Origin: Pseudomonas abietaniphila
GTDB lineage: Bacteria; Pseudomonadota; Gammaproteobacteria; Pseudomonadales; Pseudomonadaceae
Reading direction: 5' to 3'
Length of the DNA stretch: 59,111 nucleotides
Assembly (NCBI RefSeq): GCF_900100795.1
Contig: NZ_FNCO01000026.1
Location: forward strand, 1 to 59,111
Below, piece after piece: positions 52,162-59,077 of this stretch (positions are counted from its first letter, which is position 1; every line of letters starts with the position of its first letter). The translations under genes and the position numbers were made by a program. The notes beneath the pieces are model-generated. The model saw nothing but the letters and a program-made list of their open reading frames with translations, did not search any database and was not told where the DNA came from.

Positions 52162-52878
52162 TTACTGTTCCTCTGGGCCTTCATGCTTGACTTCAACGGG
52201 CTCAATCAGATGCGGCCCCTGATTACGCACATTGCCGACCTCTGTTCCTACTTTGTACCAGTGGAAATCCGCGACGGGGCGGCAGTGCTCGATTGCGATC
52301 TCAGCCGCACGCTCGGATGATGTCTCAGGGTCTACCCATTCTCTCGCATGCTCAGGTGCAAGCACCAACGGCTTGCGATCATGGATGTCGACCATCCCCT
52401 GATCGCTCGCAGCAGTGATGATGACGAAGCCGTCGCGCTCATCCGGCTCAAGGCCTTGGTGAACCTCAGCCAACCCCGCAAAAAACATCGGCATCTGTTC
52501 TTTTAACGTGATGAAGTAAGGCTGTTTCTTCTTCGGATCGATGGGATCTTTGACCCATTCGTACCATCCGTTGGCCGGTGCCAGAATGCGTCCGTTCGGC
52601 CAGAGCTGTTTGAAGAACTTTCCCGTCATGACCGTCTCGACCCTGGCGTTTATCGGATCAGGGCGCTTGCCTTTAGCCCAGAACGGGGCCCATCCCCATT
52701 TCACCTTGGCGACACTCAATCCGCCCGCAGTTGGACGGATGATCTCCACGCGTGTTGTCGGCGCGACGTTGTAGCGTTCAATTGGCCAGAGGTCGTATCC
52801 ATTGATCACCAACTGCTTTGGAGCAAGCTCCTTGAGGTAGTGATCCATCGATTCGTAGATCGAGTAGCGTCCGCACAT
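52162..52878 (-). CDS. SRAP / HMCES-type abasic-site protein (YedK-like)
   Basis: A 238-aa protein that forms a covalent DNA-protein crosslink with abasic sites in single-stranded DNA, protecting them. The catalytic Cys2 is exposed after removal of Met1 (MCGRYSIYE). Asn77 (INARVE), Glu107 (GWYEW) and His166 (DIHDRKP) complete the active site. Start fixed at 52878 by the invariant MCGR; the open frame upstream is not used. It is divergent from rulA across a LexA box, which fits SOS induction. Confidence 0.92.
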   Translation of the reverse strand: MCGRYSIYESMDHYLKELAPKQLVINGYDLWPIERYNVAPTTRVEIIRPTAGGLSVAKVKWGWAPFWAKGKRPDPINARVETVMTGKFFKQLWPNGRILAPANGWYEWVKDPIDPKKKQPYFITLKEQMPMFFAGLAEVHQGLEPDERDGFVIITAASDQGMVDIHDRKPLVLAPEHAREWVDPETSSERAAEIAIEHCRPVADFHWYKVGTEVGNVRNQGPHLIEPVEVKHEGPEEQ

Positions 52879-52938
52879 GATGTCACCTGTCGAATTTTCT
52901 CTCTTATGAGATTGACCGCAAGCCGAGTAGAACGTTAA

Positions 52939-52954
52939 CTGTATATACGTACAG
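52939..52954. promoter_or_regulatory. LexA (SOS) box
   Basis: CTGTATATACGTACAG matches the CTG-N10-CAG consensus with a near-palindromic centre. It lies 24 bases before rulA and 61 bases before the SRAP gene, so one operator can control both divergent units. Confidence 0.9.
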
Positions 52955-52977
52955 TAAACCACGACAAGGCTTGCATC

Positions 52978-53409
52978 ATGAGCATCACAATCCTCGGCCC
53001 ACTGGAAAATGGCGGCGAAAAGCTGCCTCTATACTCGTTCAAAGTGCCGGCAGGCTTCCCATCGCCAGCTGCTGATCACATCGAGAAGCACATTTCACTG
53101 GACGAGCTGTTCGATATCCGTGCACCTCATGTCTATCTGGTGAAGATTGAAGGCGACAGCATGCAAGGCGCTGGAATCTACAACGGCGACATGGTGATCG
53201 TTGACCGCAGTTTGTATGCGGAGCACGGGGACATCGTCATCGCAGCCCTCAACAGCGAGCCGGTCTGCAAGCGCCTAGACATGCACGGTAACTCGGTGAT
53301 CCTGAGATCTGAGAACCCCAAGTACCCACCTCGCCATGTGATGGAAGGCGACGAGTTGGTGATCTGGGGCGTTGTGAAATACAGCATTCGCGATCATGAC
53401 AACACCTGA
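52978..53409 (+). CDS. rulA: RulA, UmuD-like SOS mutagenesis protein
   Basis: RulA (143 aa) is a UmuD homologue. After RecA-stimulated self-cleavage it partners RulB to form an error-prone polymerase. The cleavage site Ala25-Gly26 (KVPAGFPSP), catalytic Ser61 (GDSMQGAG) and Lys98 (VCKRL) are present. The stop overlaps the rulB start by 14 bases. The protein looks intact, but its partner gene is broken. Confidence 0.93.
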   Translation: MSITILGPLENGGEKLPLYSFKVPAGFPSPAADHIEKHISLDELFDIRAPHVYLVKIEGDSMQGAGIYNGDMVIVDRSLYAEHGDIVIAALNSEPVCKRLDMHGNSVILRSENPKYPPRHVMEGDELVIWGVVKYSIRDHDNT

Positions 53410-53536
53410 GCCTGTCTTTGCGCTGATCGACTGCAACAGCTTCTATGCGAGCTGTGAGCGCGTTTTTAGGCCAGATCTTGCTCGGACTCCCATCGTCGTT
53501 CTTTCCAACAACGATCTGAGGGGGGGAAATCGTTAG
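53396..53536 (+). pseudogene. rulB: rulB (UmuC-like polymerase), 5' fragment
   Basis: The first 40 codons of a Y-family polymerase gene (ALIDCNSFYASCERVFRPDL...VVLSNND). Homology ends at codon 40 (base 53515). The frame then runs through foreign bases for six codons to TAG 53534. The continuation, GCVIARSYDAKPF..., is found at 58891. With only 40 of about 420 residues the product cannot work as a polymerase. Confidence 0.92.
53508..53515 (+). repeat. Left copy of an 8-bp duplication flanking the rulB insertion
   Basis: ACAACGAT here ends the 5' rulB fragment and is repeated at 58886-58893 at the start of the 3' fragment. An 8-bp target duplication is the simplest reading. Confidence 0.7.
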
Positions 53537-53734
53537 TAAATCCTGTAGAGTCCGCGCCACCTTCTGAACCCCTCTGGAACAACAGTTTCCAGGCTTCATA
53601 AGGCCATCCATTGGAAGTGGTTTAGGGCAGCGGTATGAGGCTGGTATTCGCAACAAAAGACCTAGCATTAGCAGGTCGATCCTTTGAAAGCTTTCCCTGA
53701 CTACTACATCCGCATCAGGTGGTCGTTTAGTTTG

Positions 53735-54074
53735 AGACCTTGTGCCTGAGGTATCGGCCATCGCCAAGGCGCTTGATTACCGCTTAAAGCACTGGATAGC
53801 GCTGACGCGCTATCTTGATGATGGTGCTGTACCCGTCGACAATAATTGGTGCGAAAACCAGATCCGACCATGGGCCCTTGGACGCTCGTACTGGCTGTTC
53901 GCCGGCTCGCTACGCAGCGGCAAACGTGCGGCGGCGATCATGAGCTTTATCCAGTCGGCGCGGATCAACGCGCATGATCCACATGCATATTTGAAGGATG
54001 TGCTGACGGGTCTGCCGACACAGTGGGCGAGTGAGGTTACGGAGTTGCTTCTGCATAAGTGGACGCCCGTCTAA
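53735..54074 (+). pseudogene. IS66-family transposase, C-terminal fragment
   Basis: About 110 codons matching the end of IS66 TnpC: AIAKALDYRLKHWIALTRYL...VPVDNNWCENQIRPWALGR, then LFAGSLRSGKRAAA and HDPHAYLKDVL. The DDE domain's front part is missing, so it is inactive. The bases after the stop (GTTGGGTGGACGCTTAC, to about 54103) look like the IS66 right inverted repeat. The matching left end is not seen. Bases 53537-53734 hold no recognisable gene. Confidence 0.85.
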
Positions 54075-54146
54075 CCACGCAAGGTGTGTTGGGTGGACGC
54101 TTACCGATGTTCAGACCACCCCAGCCATAAAGTAAGAATTTCCAGC

Positions 54147-56552
54147 TCATTGGCGCAACAGCCTCAAGCCATTGCCAACGACGAGCAAGCTGGCCCCCAT
54201 GTCCGCGAACACAGCCATCCACATGGTCGCGTGACCCGTGAAGGTGAGCGTCAAAAATACTGCCTTGATGCCAAGGGCCAGCACAATGTTTTGCATCAAC
54301 ACCTGCGCCGTTGCACGCGACAGACGCACGAAAGTCGGAATCTTGCACAGGTTGTCATCCATCAGGGCCACGTCGGCGGTCTCGATGGCGGTATCTGTGC
54401 CAGCCGCTCCCATGGCAAAGCCGATGTCCGCACGCGCCAAGGCCGGGGCATCGTTGATGCCATCACCGACCATGCCGACCTTGCCGATTTTGGCCAATTG
54501 CTCAACTTCGCTCCGTTTGTCCTCTGGGAGCAGGTTGCCTTGGGCACGGTCGATTCCAGCTTGTGCCGCAATGGCCTGTGCCGTATGGGGGTTGTCGCCA
54601 GTCAGCATCATGGTGTTGATGCCCAGTGCATGCAACTCGGCGATGGCGTTCCTGCTGCTGTCCTTGATGGTGTCCGCGACGGCGAATAAGGCATGTACCT
54701 CTTTTGCGCCTACCAACATCACGACGGTCTTGCCTACGGTTTCCAGCGCTGCGATGTGCTGTTCCAGCTCTGGCGTGCACTGTCCCAGCTCTTTGAGCAT
54801 TCGGTGGTTGCCAAGATGGTAGGTCTCACCGTTGATTTGGCCTTGCACACCCCGACCAGGCAGCGCGCTGAACTCGGCCACTTCGAGTAAGACAATCGCA
54901 TCAGTCTGCGCGGCCTGTGCCACCGCTTTGGATACAGGATGGTCGGAGCGGGCGGCCAAACTAGCAGCGATGCTGCGGCTGTCTACGGCGAGTGCATTGC
55001 CCCATGTGACAAAATCGGTCTGAGCCGGCTTGCCGTGCGTGATCGTGCCGGTCTTATCCAGAGCCAGCCAACGTAGCTTGTGGCCCTCTTCCAGATAGAC
55101 CCCGCCCTTGATGAGAATGCCGTGGCGGGCGGCAGCGGCTAAGCCGCTGACAATGCTGACTGGCGTAGAAATCACCAGTGCGCACGGGCAGGCGACTACC
55201 AGCAGAACCAATGCTCGGTAAATCCAGTCGAGCCATGCCGCCCCCATGAACAGCGGCGGTAACAATGCGATGGCGATGGCAACACCGAACACTACGGGGG
55301 TGTACCAGCGGGCGAACTGATCGACAAAACGCTGGGTCGGCGCACGGCTCCCCTGAGCAGCCTCGACCGCGTGAATGATGCGCGCCAGTGTGGAGTTGCT
55401 GGCCACGGCGGTGACACGGTACTCGAATGAACCGGATTCGTTGATCGTGCCCGCGAACACCGGATCACCAGGGGACTTCTCGACCGGGAGGCTTTCGCCC
55501 GTGATCGGGGCTTGGTTGACTGTAGAGCGGCCTTCCAGCACCTCACCATCAAGGGCGATGCGCTCACCTGGCTTGACCCGGACGCGGTTGCCAATGGCGA
55601 TTAGTTTTGCGCCGACCTCGCGCCATGTGCCATCCGCTTGTTGTACCGTGGCCTGTTCCGGGGTCAGGTCGAGCAGGCCACGAATGGCATTGCGAGCACG
55701 ATCCAGCGACTTGGCCTCGATCACTTCGGCCAGAGCGAAGAGCACCATCACCATCGCCGCTTCGGGCCAGTGACCGATCAACATGGCACCTGTAACGGCA
55801 ATCGACATCAGGGCGTTCATGTTGAGGTTACGGTTCTTGAGCGCGATCCAACCCTTCTTGTAGGTAGAAAGGCCGCCTGTGAAAACCGCGATGAGCGCCA
55901 GAACGACGACCGACCAATGATTGCCGTTGTGGAGCCAGTAGACCGCCTCTGCCGCTGATGCCGTTACCAAGGAGATGCCCAGCGGCCACCAGTTGGTTGG
56001 CGTGGTCACAGGGGAAGCAGATGGCGATGCAGATTCTGCCGTGTCCACTACCTGCGCCTCGAATCCGAGCGCTTGCAGTGCCGCGAGCACGTCTGGCAGA
56101 ACCTGGTTCGCATGGCGTACCGACAGCGTGCGCTGCATCAGGTTGAAATCGAGATCCGCAACCCCGGCCACTGTGCCGAGTTTGTTGCGGATCAACGTTT
56201 CTTCGGTCGGGCAATCCATCTTGGTAATTGATAGTTTGGTCGTTTGTTCGGTCGATGCCTGATCTATGCGCACGGCTTGCATGCCGATTGCAGTCAGCCC
56301 CTGCTCAACGGGAGCCAGCGAAGGCAGTTCGTGCCGAACGACCAAAGTACGCTGCATCAGGTTGAATTCAAGACCAACCACACCTGTCAGTCCGGCCAGC
56401 TTGCTTCGGATCAGTGCCTCCTCCGTGGGGCAATCCATGTTCTCGATGCGATACACCGCTTGAGCCGATTCGGTTGGAAGCGGGGCTTGTGTTGTGGGTT
56501 GGATGATCGGCTCAGCCGAGCAGCCACAACCCTTTGAAGCGCATTCGCTCAT
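54147..56552 (-). CDS. cadA: Heavy-metal P1B-type ATPase (Cd/Zn/Pb efflux), CadA-like
   Basis: An 801-aa inner-membrane pump exporting divalent soft metals. Order: Cys-rich start (CASKGCGCS), two heavy-metal-associated domains, each with the variant motif MDCPTEE (about residues 39 and 112), membrane segments, actuator TGES (about 351), transmembrane CPC in VACPCALV (about 455), phosphorylation DKTGT (Asp499), and the HP motif in DHPVSKA. The CPC plus one-Cys HMA type indicates Cd/Zn/Pb rather than copper. Start 56552 (MSECASKG) follows CAGGAG. Divergent from its regulator cadR. Confidence 0.93.
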   Translation of the reverse strand: MSECASKGCGCSAEPIIQPTTQAPLPTESAQAVYRIENMDCPTEEALIRSKLAGLTGVVGLEFNLMQRTLVVRHELPSLAPVEQGLTAIGMQAVRIDQASTEQTTKLSITKMDCPTEETLIRNKLGTVAGVADLDFNLMQRTLSVRHANQVLPDVLAALQALGFEAQVVDTAESASPSASPVTTPTNWWPLGISLVTASAAEAVYWLHNGNHWSVVVLALIAVFTGGLSTYKKGWIALKNRNLNMNALMSIAVTGAMLIGHWPEAAMVMVLFALAEVIEAKSLDRARNAIRGLLDLTPEQATVQQADGTWREVGAKLIAIGNRVRVKPGERIALDGEVLEGRSTVNQAPITGESLPVEKSPGDPVFAGTINESGSFEYRVTAVASNSTLARIIHAVEAAQGSRAPTQRFVDQFARWYTPVVFGVAIAIALLPPLFMGAAWLDWIYRALVLLVVACPCALVISTPVSIVSGLAAAARHGILIKGGVYLEEGHKLRWLALDKTGTITHGKPAQTDFVTWGNALAVDSRSIAASLAARSDHPVSKAVAQAAQTDAIVLLEVAEFSALPGRGVQGQINGETYHLGNHRMLKELGQCTPELEQHIAALETVGKTVVMLVGAKEVHALFAVADTIKDSSRNAIAELHALGINTMMLTGDNPHTAQAIAAQAGIDRAQGNLLPEDKRSEVEQLAKIGKVGMVGDGINDAPALARADIGFAMGAAGTDTAIETADVALMDDNLCKIPTFVRLSRATAQVLMQNIVLALGIKAVFLTLTFTGHATMWMAVFADMGASLLVVGNGLRLLRQ

Positions 56553-56585
56553 GGGTAACTCCTGCAAGTCATCTATTCAGACTCC

Positions 56586-56616
56586 ATTAAAATCTCTATA
56601 GTCACTATAGAGTCAA
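56586..56616 (-). promoter_or_regulatory. CadR-controlled cadA promoter
   Basis: On the minus strand TTGACT (56616-56611) and TTTAAT (56591-56586) are separated by 19 bp, the over-long spacer typical of MerR-type promoters. The perfect dyad CTCTATAGTCACTATAGAG (56594-56612) fills the spacer and is the likely CadR operator. Confidence 0.85.
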
Positions 56617-56636
56617 GTGATAAATGGGATTGATAA

Positions 56637-57089
56637 ATGGAAATCAGAATTGGCGACCTCGCCAAGCGCTCTGGGTGCGAGGTCGTGACCATCCGTTACT
56701 ACGAGAAGGAAGGACTACTGCCGAAGCCCGCGCGAAGCGGTGGCAACTTCCGGCTGTACGGTGATGCTCACATCGAGCGTTTGCAGTTCATCCGTCATTG
56801 CCGTTCGCTCGACATGACGTTGAGCGAAATTCGGGCATTGTTAGGACTGAGAGACTATCCGACGCAGGATTGTGGCGAGGTCAATGTGCTACTGGACAAC
56901 CATATCCAGCAAGTGGAAGTGCGTGTGGAAGCATTGTTGCAGCTGAGGCAAAACTTGCTTGCTCTGCGCGGACAGTGTTCGGGTGCTCGACCTGTGCAGG
57001 CGTGCGGCATTTTGCTCGGGTTGGTCAATTGCAGTTGCAATTTGGAAAGTGCCGCCAACAGTCAAACATCTGAACAAGCCAAGACCTAG
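56637..57089 (+). CDS. cadR: MerR-family Cd/Pb-responsive regulator CadR
   Basis: A 150-aa MerR activator. The winged HTH is at the start (MEIRIGDLAKRSGCEVVTIRYYEKEG abridged), followed by the dimerisation helix and metal site. The three signature cysteines are Cys79 (QDCGEVN), Cys114 (RGQCSGA) and Cys123 (QACGIL). Extra Cys132/Cys134 lie in the tail. It would untwist the 19-bp spacer promoter in front of cadA when metal binds. Confidence 0.92.
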   Translation: MEIRIGDLAKRSGCEVVTIRYYEKEGLLPKPARSGGNFRLYGDAHIERLQFIRHCRSLDMTLSEIRALLGLRDYPTQDCGEVNVLLDNHIQQVEVRVEALLQLRQNLLALRGQCSGARPVQACGILLGLVNCSCNLESAANSQTSEQAKT

Positions 57090-57660
57090 CGTGCTTTTTC
57101 CGCTTTCTGAGAAGCCCCTACCAGATGGCCACATTGAAGAGCACAAGTCTGTCATGGAGTCGCTGACCAGGACATCATGGCTGCCTTCGACAAGGCCCGT
57201 CGCTAGCCTCTCAGAAACGTAGCGTACGATTTTTCCAAATGCTGCGGGCTCCCCAGATAGTGGGCGCTCACCGAGCAACAGCGTCCCTCCTACCCTAAGT
57301 AATCGATTGGTTTTTTTCTCGTTGCGAGTATTAATCAATCAGGTCGTTTTATCGATGCTCAAGCGCAGCGCTCCATGCGGTCTGAGGTCATGAAGGTTGG
57401 TTGTGCTATCGATAACACCATCAGCTAGTAGGCCAAAGCGATTATTTGTTCAGGCCTGCTGCGGCAACAGCCTCTCGGCATCCAGCCGCAACAAAGCCCC
57501 AGGCACATTGGGATAGAGCAACCTCCAGTGCCAACTGACGGCCATTAGCACCATAGAGGCCCTACCGAGTCAGCCACAAGCCATAGGTGAAAGGGCAAAG
57601 ATTAGGAGTACGTCCCGAATTAACCGACTACGCACTCCACGATCAAAAAAGCGAGCAAAT
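57090..57660. other. Gene-poor stretch with coding-like debris
   Basis: About 570 bp with no credible intact gene. On the minus strand around 57450-57540 the translation LLYPNVPGALLRLDAERLLPQ looks coding-like but is preceded by a stop; it may be the end of a lost gene. Confidence 0.45.
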
Positions 57661-57662
57661 AC

Positions 57663-58229
57663 CTACTGTCCAGGCTTGGCCGGTGGCTGCCCCTGCATAT
57701 AGTTTTGATGCCACATCATGTGATCCATCATCATCTGTTGCATTCCCGTGTACCTGTCCATCATGTACTGGCGTTGACTCTTTTGCTCCGGGGTCAAATT
57801 CGAGTAGTCCTGCCACCCCATCATGCCACCTCCCATCATGCCACCTCCCATCATGCCACCTCCCATCATGCCACCTCCCATCATGCCACCTCCCATCATG
57901 TGGCCTCCCATCATGCCACCACCTCCACAGCATCCCATCATTCCCGGCCCCCACATACCGTTCATCATGCTCATTCCATTTTGCATCGTATTCCAATGCT
58001 CCTGAAGCAGCTTCTGACGCTGCTGGGGATCTTGGGTCTGCTGAATTTTCTCCATCTCCGCCTGCATTTTCTGGAAGGTTTCTTGCGCCTGGGACATCTG
58101 CTTATCGAACTCGGCAACATTTGGAGTTTGTTGCTGCGTCTCCGTCACTTGAGATTGCTGAGCTGCTAACGCCCATATGGGGGAAAGCGATGCGGCGAGG
58201 AAAAGAACGGCCAATTTGGTATTTTTCAT
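57663..58229 (-). CDS. Exported Met/Gly-rich repeat protein, probable metal binder
   Basis: A 188-aa protein. Signal peptide (MKNTKLAVLFLAASLSPIWALA), then a Gln-rich coiled-coil helix (about residues 25-90), a Met/Gly core with CCGGGG followed by repeats of MMGGG and MMGGH (about 95-140), and a tail rich in Met and His (MQQMMMDHMMWHQNYMQ). Met/His clusters in exported proteins usually bind Cu(I) or Ag(I). Its neighbours cadA-cadR support a metal role. Start fixed at 58229, where the signal peptide begins. Length of the repeat could vary by slippage. Confidence 0.75.
   Translation of the reverse strand: MKNTKLAVLFLAASLSPIWALAAQQSQVTETQQQTPNVAEFDKQMSQAQETFQKMQAEMEKIQQTQDPQQRQKLLQEHWNTMQNGMSMMNGMWGPGMMGCCGGGGMMGGHMMGGGMMGGGMMGGGMMGGGMMGGGMMGWQDYSNLTPEQKSQRQYMMDRYTGMQQMMMDHMMWHQNYMQGQPPAKPGQ
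57820..57909. repeat. 15-bp tandem repeat encoding the MMGGG units
   Basis: ATCATGCCACCTCCC is repeated five times perfectly from 57820 to 57894, followed by one variant unit (ATCATGTGGCCTCCC, 57895-57909). In frame on the minus strand. Confidence 0.95.
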
Positions 58230-58380
58230 TTCGCGCTGCCTTTGTGGGGGTGAGCCGAACCAAAATCTAATGAGCCAAACGATTACGGTGCTTGGGTTCA
58301 ACCGTATTCGCCCAAATTATAGACTTTGGCATGACAATCGCCTGCTAACACTCAATGATTAGCAGAACTACCCAAATCGA

Positions 58381-58398
58381 CCTTGACATATGTCAAGG
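58381..58398. promoter_or_regulatory. Perfect 18-bp palindrome
   Basis: CCTTGACATATGTCAAGG is a perfect dyad 152 bases upstream of the Met-rich protein gene. It contains TTGAC-N4-GTCAA, related to Crp/Fnr-type boxes (TTGAT-N4-ATCAA). Likely an operator; its protein is not known. Confidence 0.55.
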
Positions 58399-58597
58399 CT
58401 GAGATGCTTCTCCCAATTCCTCTGTTTGCGCCGGGCACCTAGCAAAGAATCCGTTGCGAACAGGCACTGCTCACCGATGAACACTCGACGATGCCCACCA
58501 GCTTCCCACGTCACCACAAACGGCAGCATCCCCCGTAACCATGACCAGTAGAAAGGCCGTGACCATCCGATCTGCACAGACAACGCACATGAATGTG

Positions 58598-58670
58598 CTC
58601 AATGCAAAGTGGTCATGACCGATGCAAATGGCTGGTCAAGTCGAACGCAAATAGGTGGCCAGGTGAATGA
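58598..58670 (+). repeat. Imperfect direct repeats resembling an IS21-type end
   Basis: Three related units follow each other: AATGCAAAGTGGTCATGACC, GATGCAAATGGCTGGTCAAG and AACGCAAATAGGTGGCCAGG. Repeats with GGTCA-type cores are found at IS21-family ends. No IS21 genes are present, so this would be a relic. Confidence 0.45.
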
Positions 58671-58675
58671 CGGTG

Positions 58676-58720
58676 TGGTGACTTGGGCGTCCGTTTAACT
58701 ACGCAAGGTGAGTTAGCCCG
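58676..58720 (+). mobile_element. Second IS66-end relic
   Basis: GGGCGTCCGTTTAACTACGCAAGGTG parallels the end of the IS66 fragment at 54062-54086 (GGACGCCCGTCTAACCACGCAAGGTG). Only the last codons and the region after the stop remain. Confidence 0.5.
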
Positions 58721-58885
58721 ACGCACCGCCATCACACTTGCCGAGCTTGTAGCCCACGTCCTGGAAGGTGCCGATGTAAGCGAAGGCGACCGATTAGTAA
58801 GGTCAAAACTGCTAAAAATGTTAGCTGTTTTATTTCTATATAAATCAATAGGTTATCATTTACTAATTGTTAGTATCATTCAGAT

Positions 58886-59022
58886 ACAACGATGGCTGTG
58901 TTATCGCGCGCTCGTACGATGCAAAGCCCTTCGTGAAAATGGGCCAGCCATACTTCCAGATCAAAGATCATCTGCGACGTAATGGCGTGGTCGCCTTCAG
59001 CAGCAACTACGCGCTGTATTAA
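58886..59022 (+). pseudogene. rulB: rulB, internal fragment (codons 41-82)
   Basis: GAT followed by GCVIARSYDAKPFVKMG, PYFQIKDHLRRNGVVAFS and SNYALY continues the 5' fragment exactly at codon 41. Homology stops again after TAT 59017-59019, where the family continues GDMS; TAA follows at once. The rest of rulB must lie beyond a second insertion outside the window. The duplication ACAACGAT (58886-58893) marks its left edge. Confidence 0.9.
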
Positions 59023-59077
59023 GTTAGGTGGAATGCTTTTGAGCTAGGCTGAATCCGTTGACGCTCAGGGGGCGCCC
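59020..59077. mobile_element. Left edge of a second insertion in rulB
   Basis: Foreign sequence starts at 59020 (TAAGTTAGGTGG...) directly behind codon 82 of rulB and leads into a new reading frame. rulB is a known site for integron-like elements in plant-associated Pseudomonas; whether this is one cannot be decided from 90 bases. Confidence 0.6.

Larger units (their letters stand above)
53516..58885. mobile_element. 5.4-kb insertion in rulB carrying metal-resistance cargo
   Basis: The segment is bounded by the two halves of rulB and the ACAACGAT duplication. Its ends share an inverted pattern: CTGA at the left end and TCAG two bases from the right end, and TTAGTAAAT (53533-53541) matched inverted by ATTTACTAA (58859-58867). 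It contains an IS66 remnant, cadA-cadR and a Met-rich protein gene, but no complete recombinase or transposase. It may be a non-autonomous or decayed element. Confidence 0.65.

Noticed and set aside
53249..53767. 172-codon minus-strand frame across rulA, rulB and the junction
   Set aside because: Its N-terminal half lies in junction DNA and its C-terminal half is antisense to rulA; no family resemblance.
57820..57909. 15-bp tandem repeat considered as a CRISPR-like or satellite array
   Set aside because: Units are contiguous without spacers and translate in frame as MMGGG inside a signal-peptide protein.
57587..58270. 227-codon plus-strand frame opposite the Met-rich gene
   Set aside because: Repeats of Leu-Pro-Ser-Cys-His are the reverse reading of the MMGGG tandem; the minus strand has a signal peptide and coherent protein.
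58683..58982. 99-codon frame overlapping the end of the rulB insertion
   Set aside because: It crosses the insertion junction and runs out of frame over real rulB codons.
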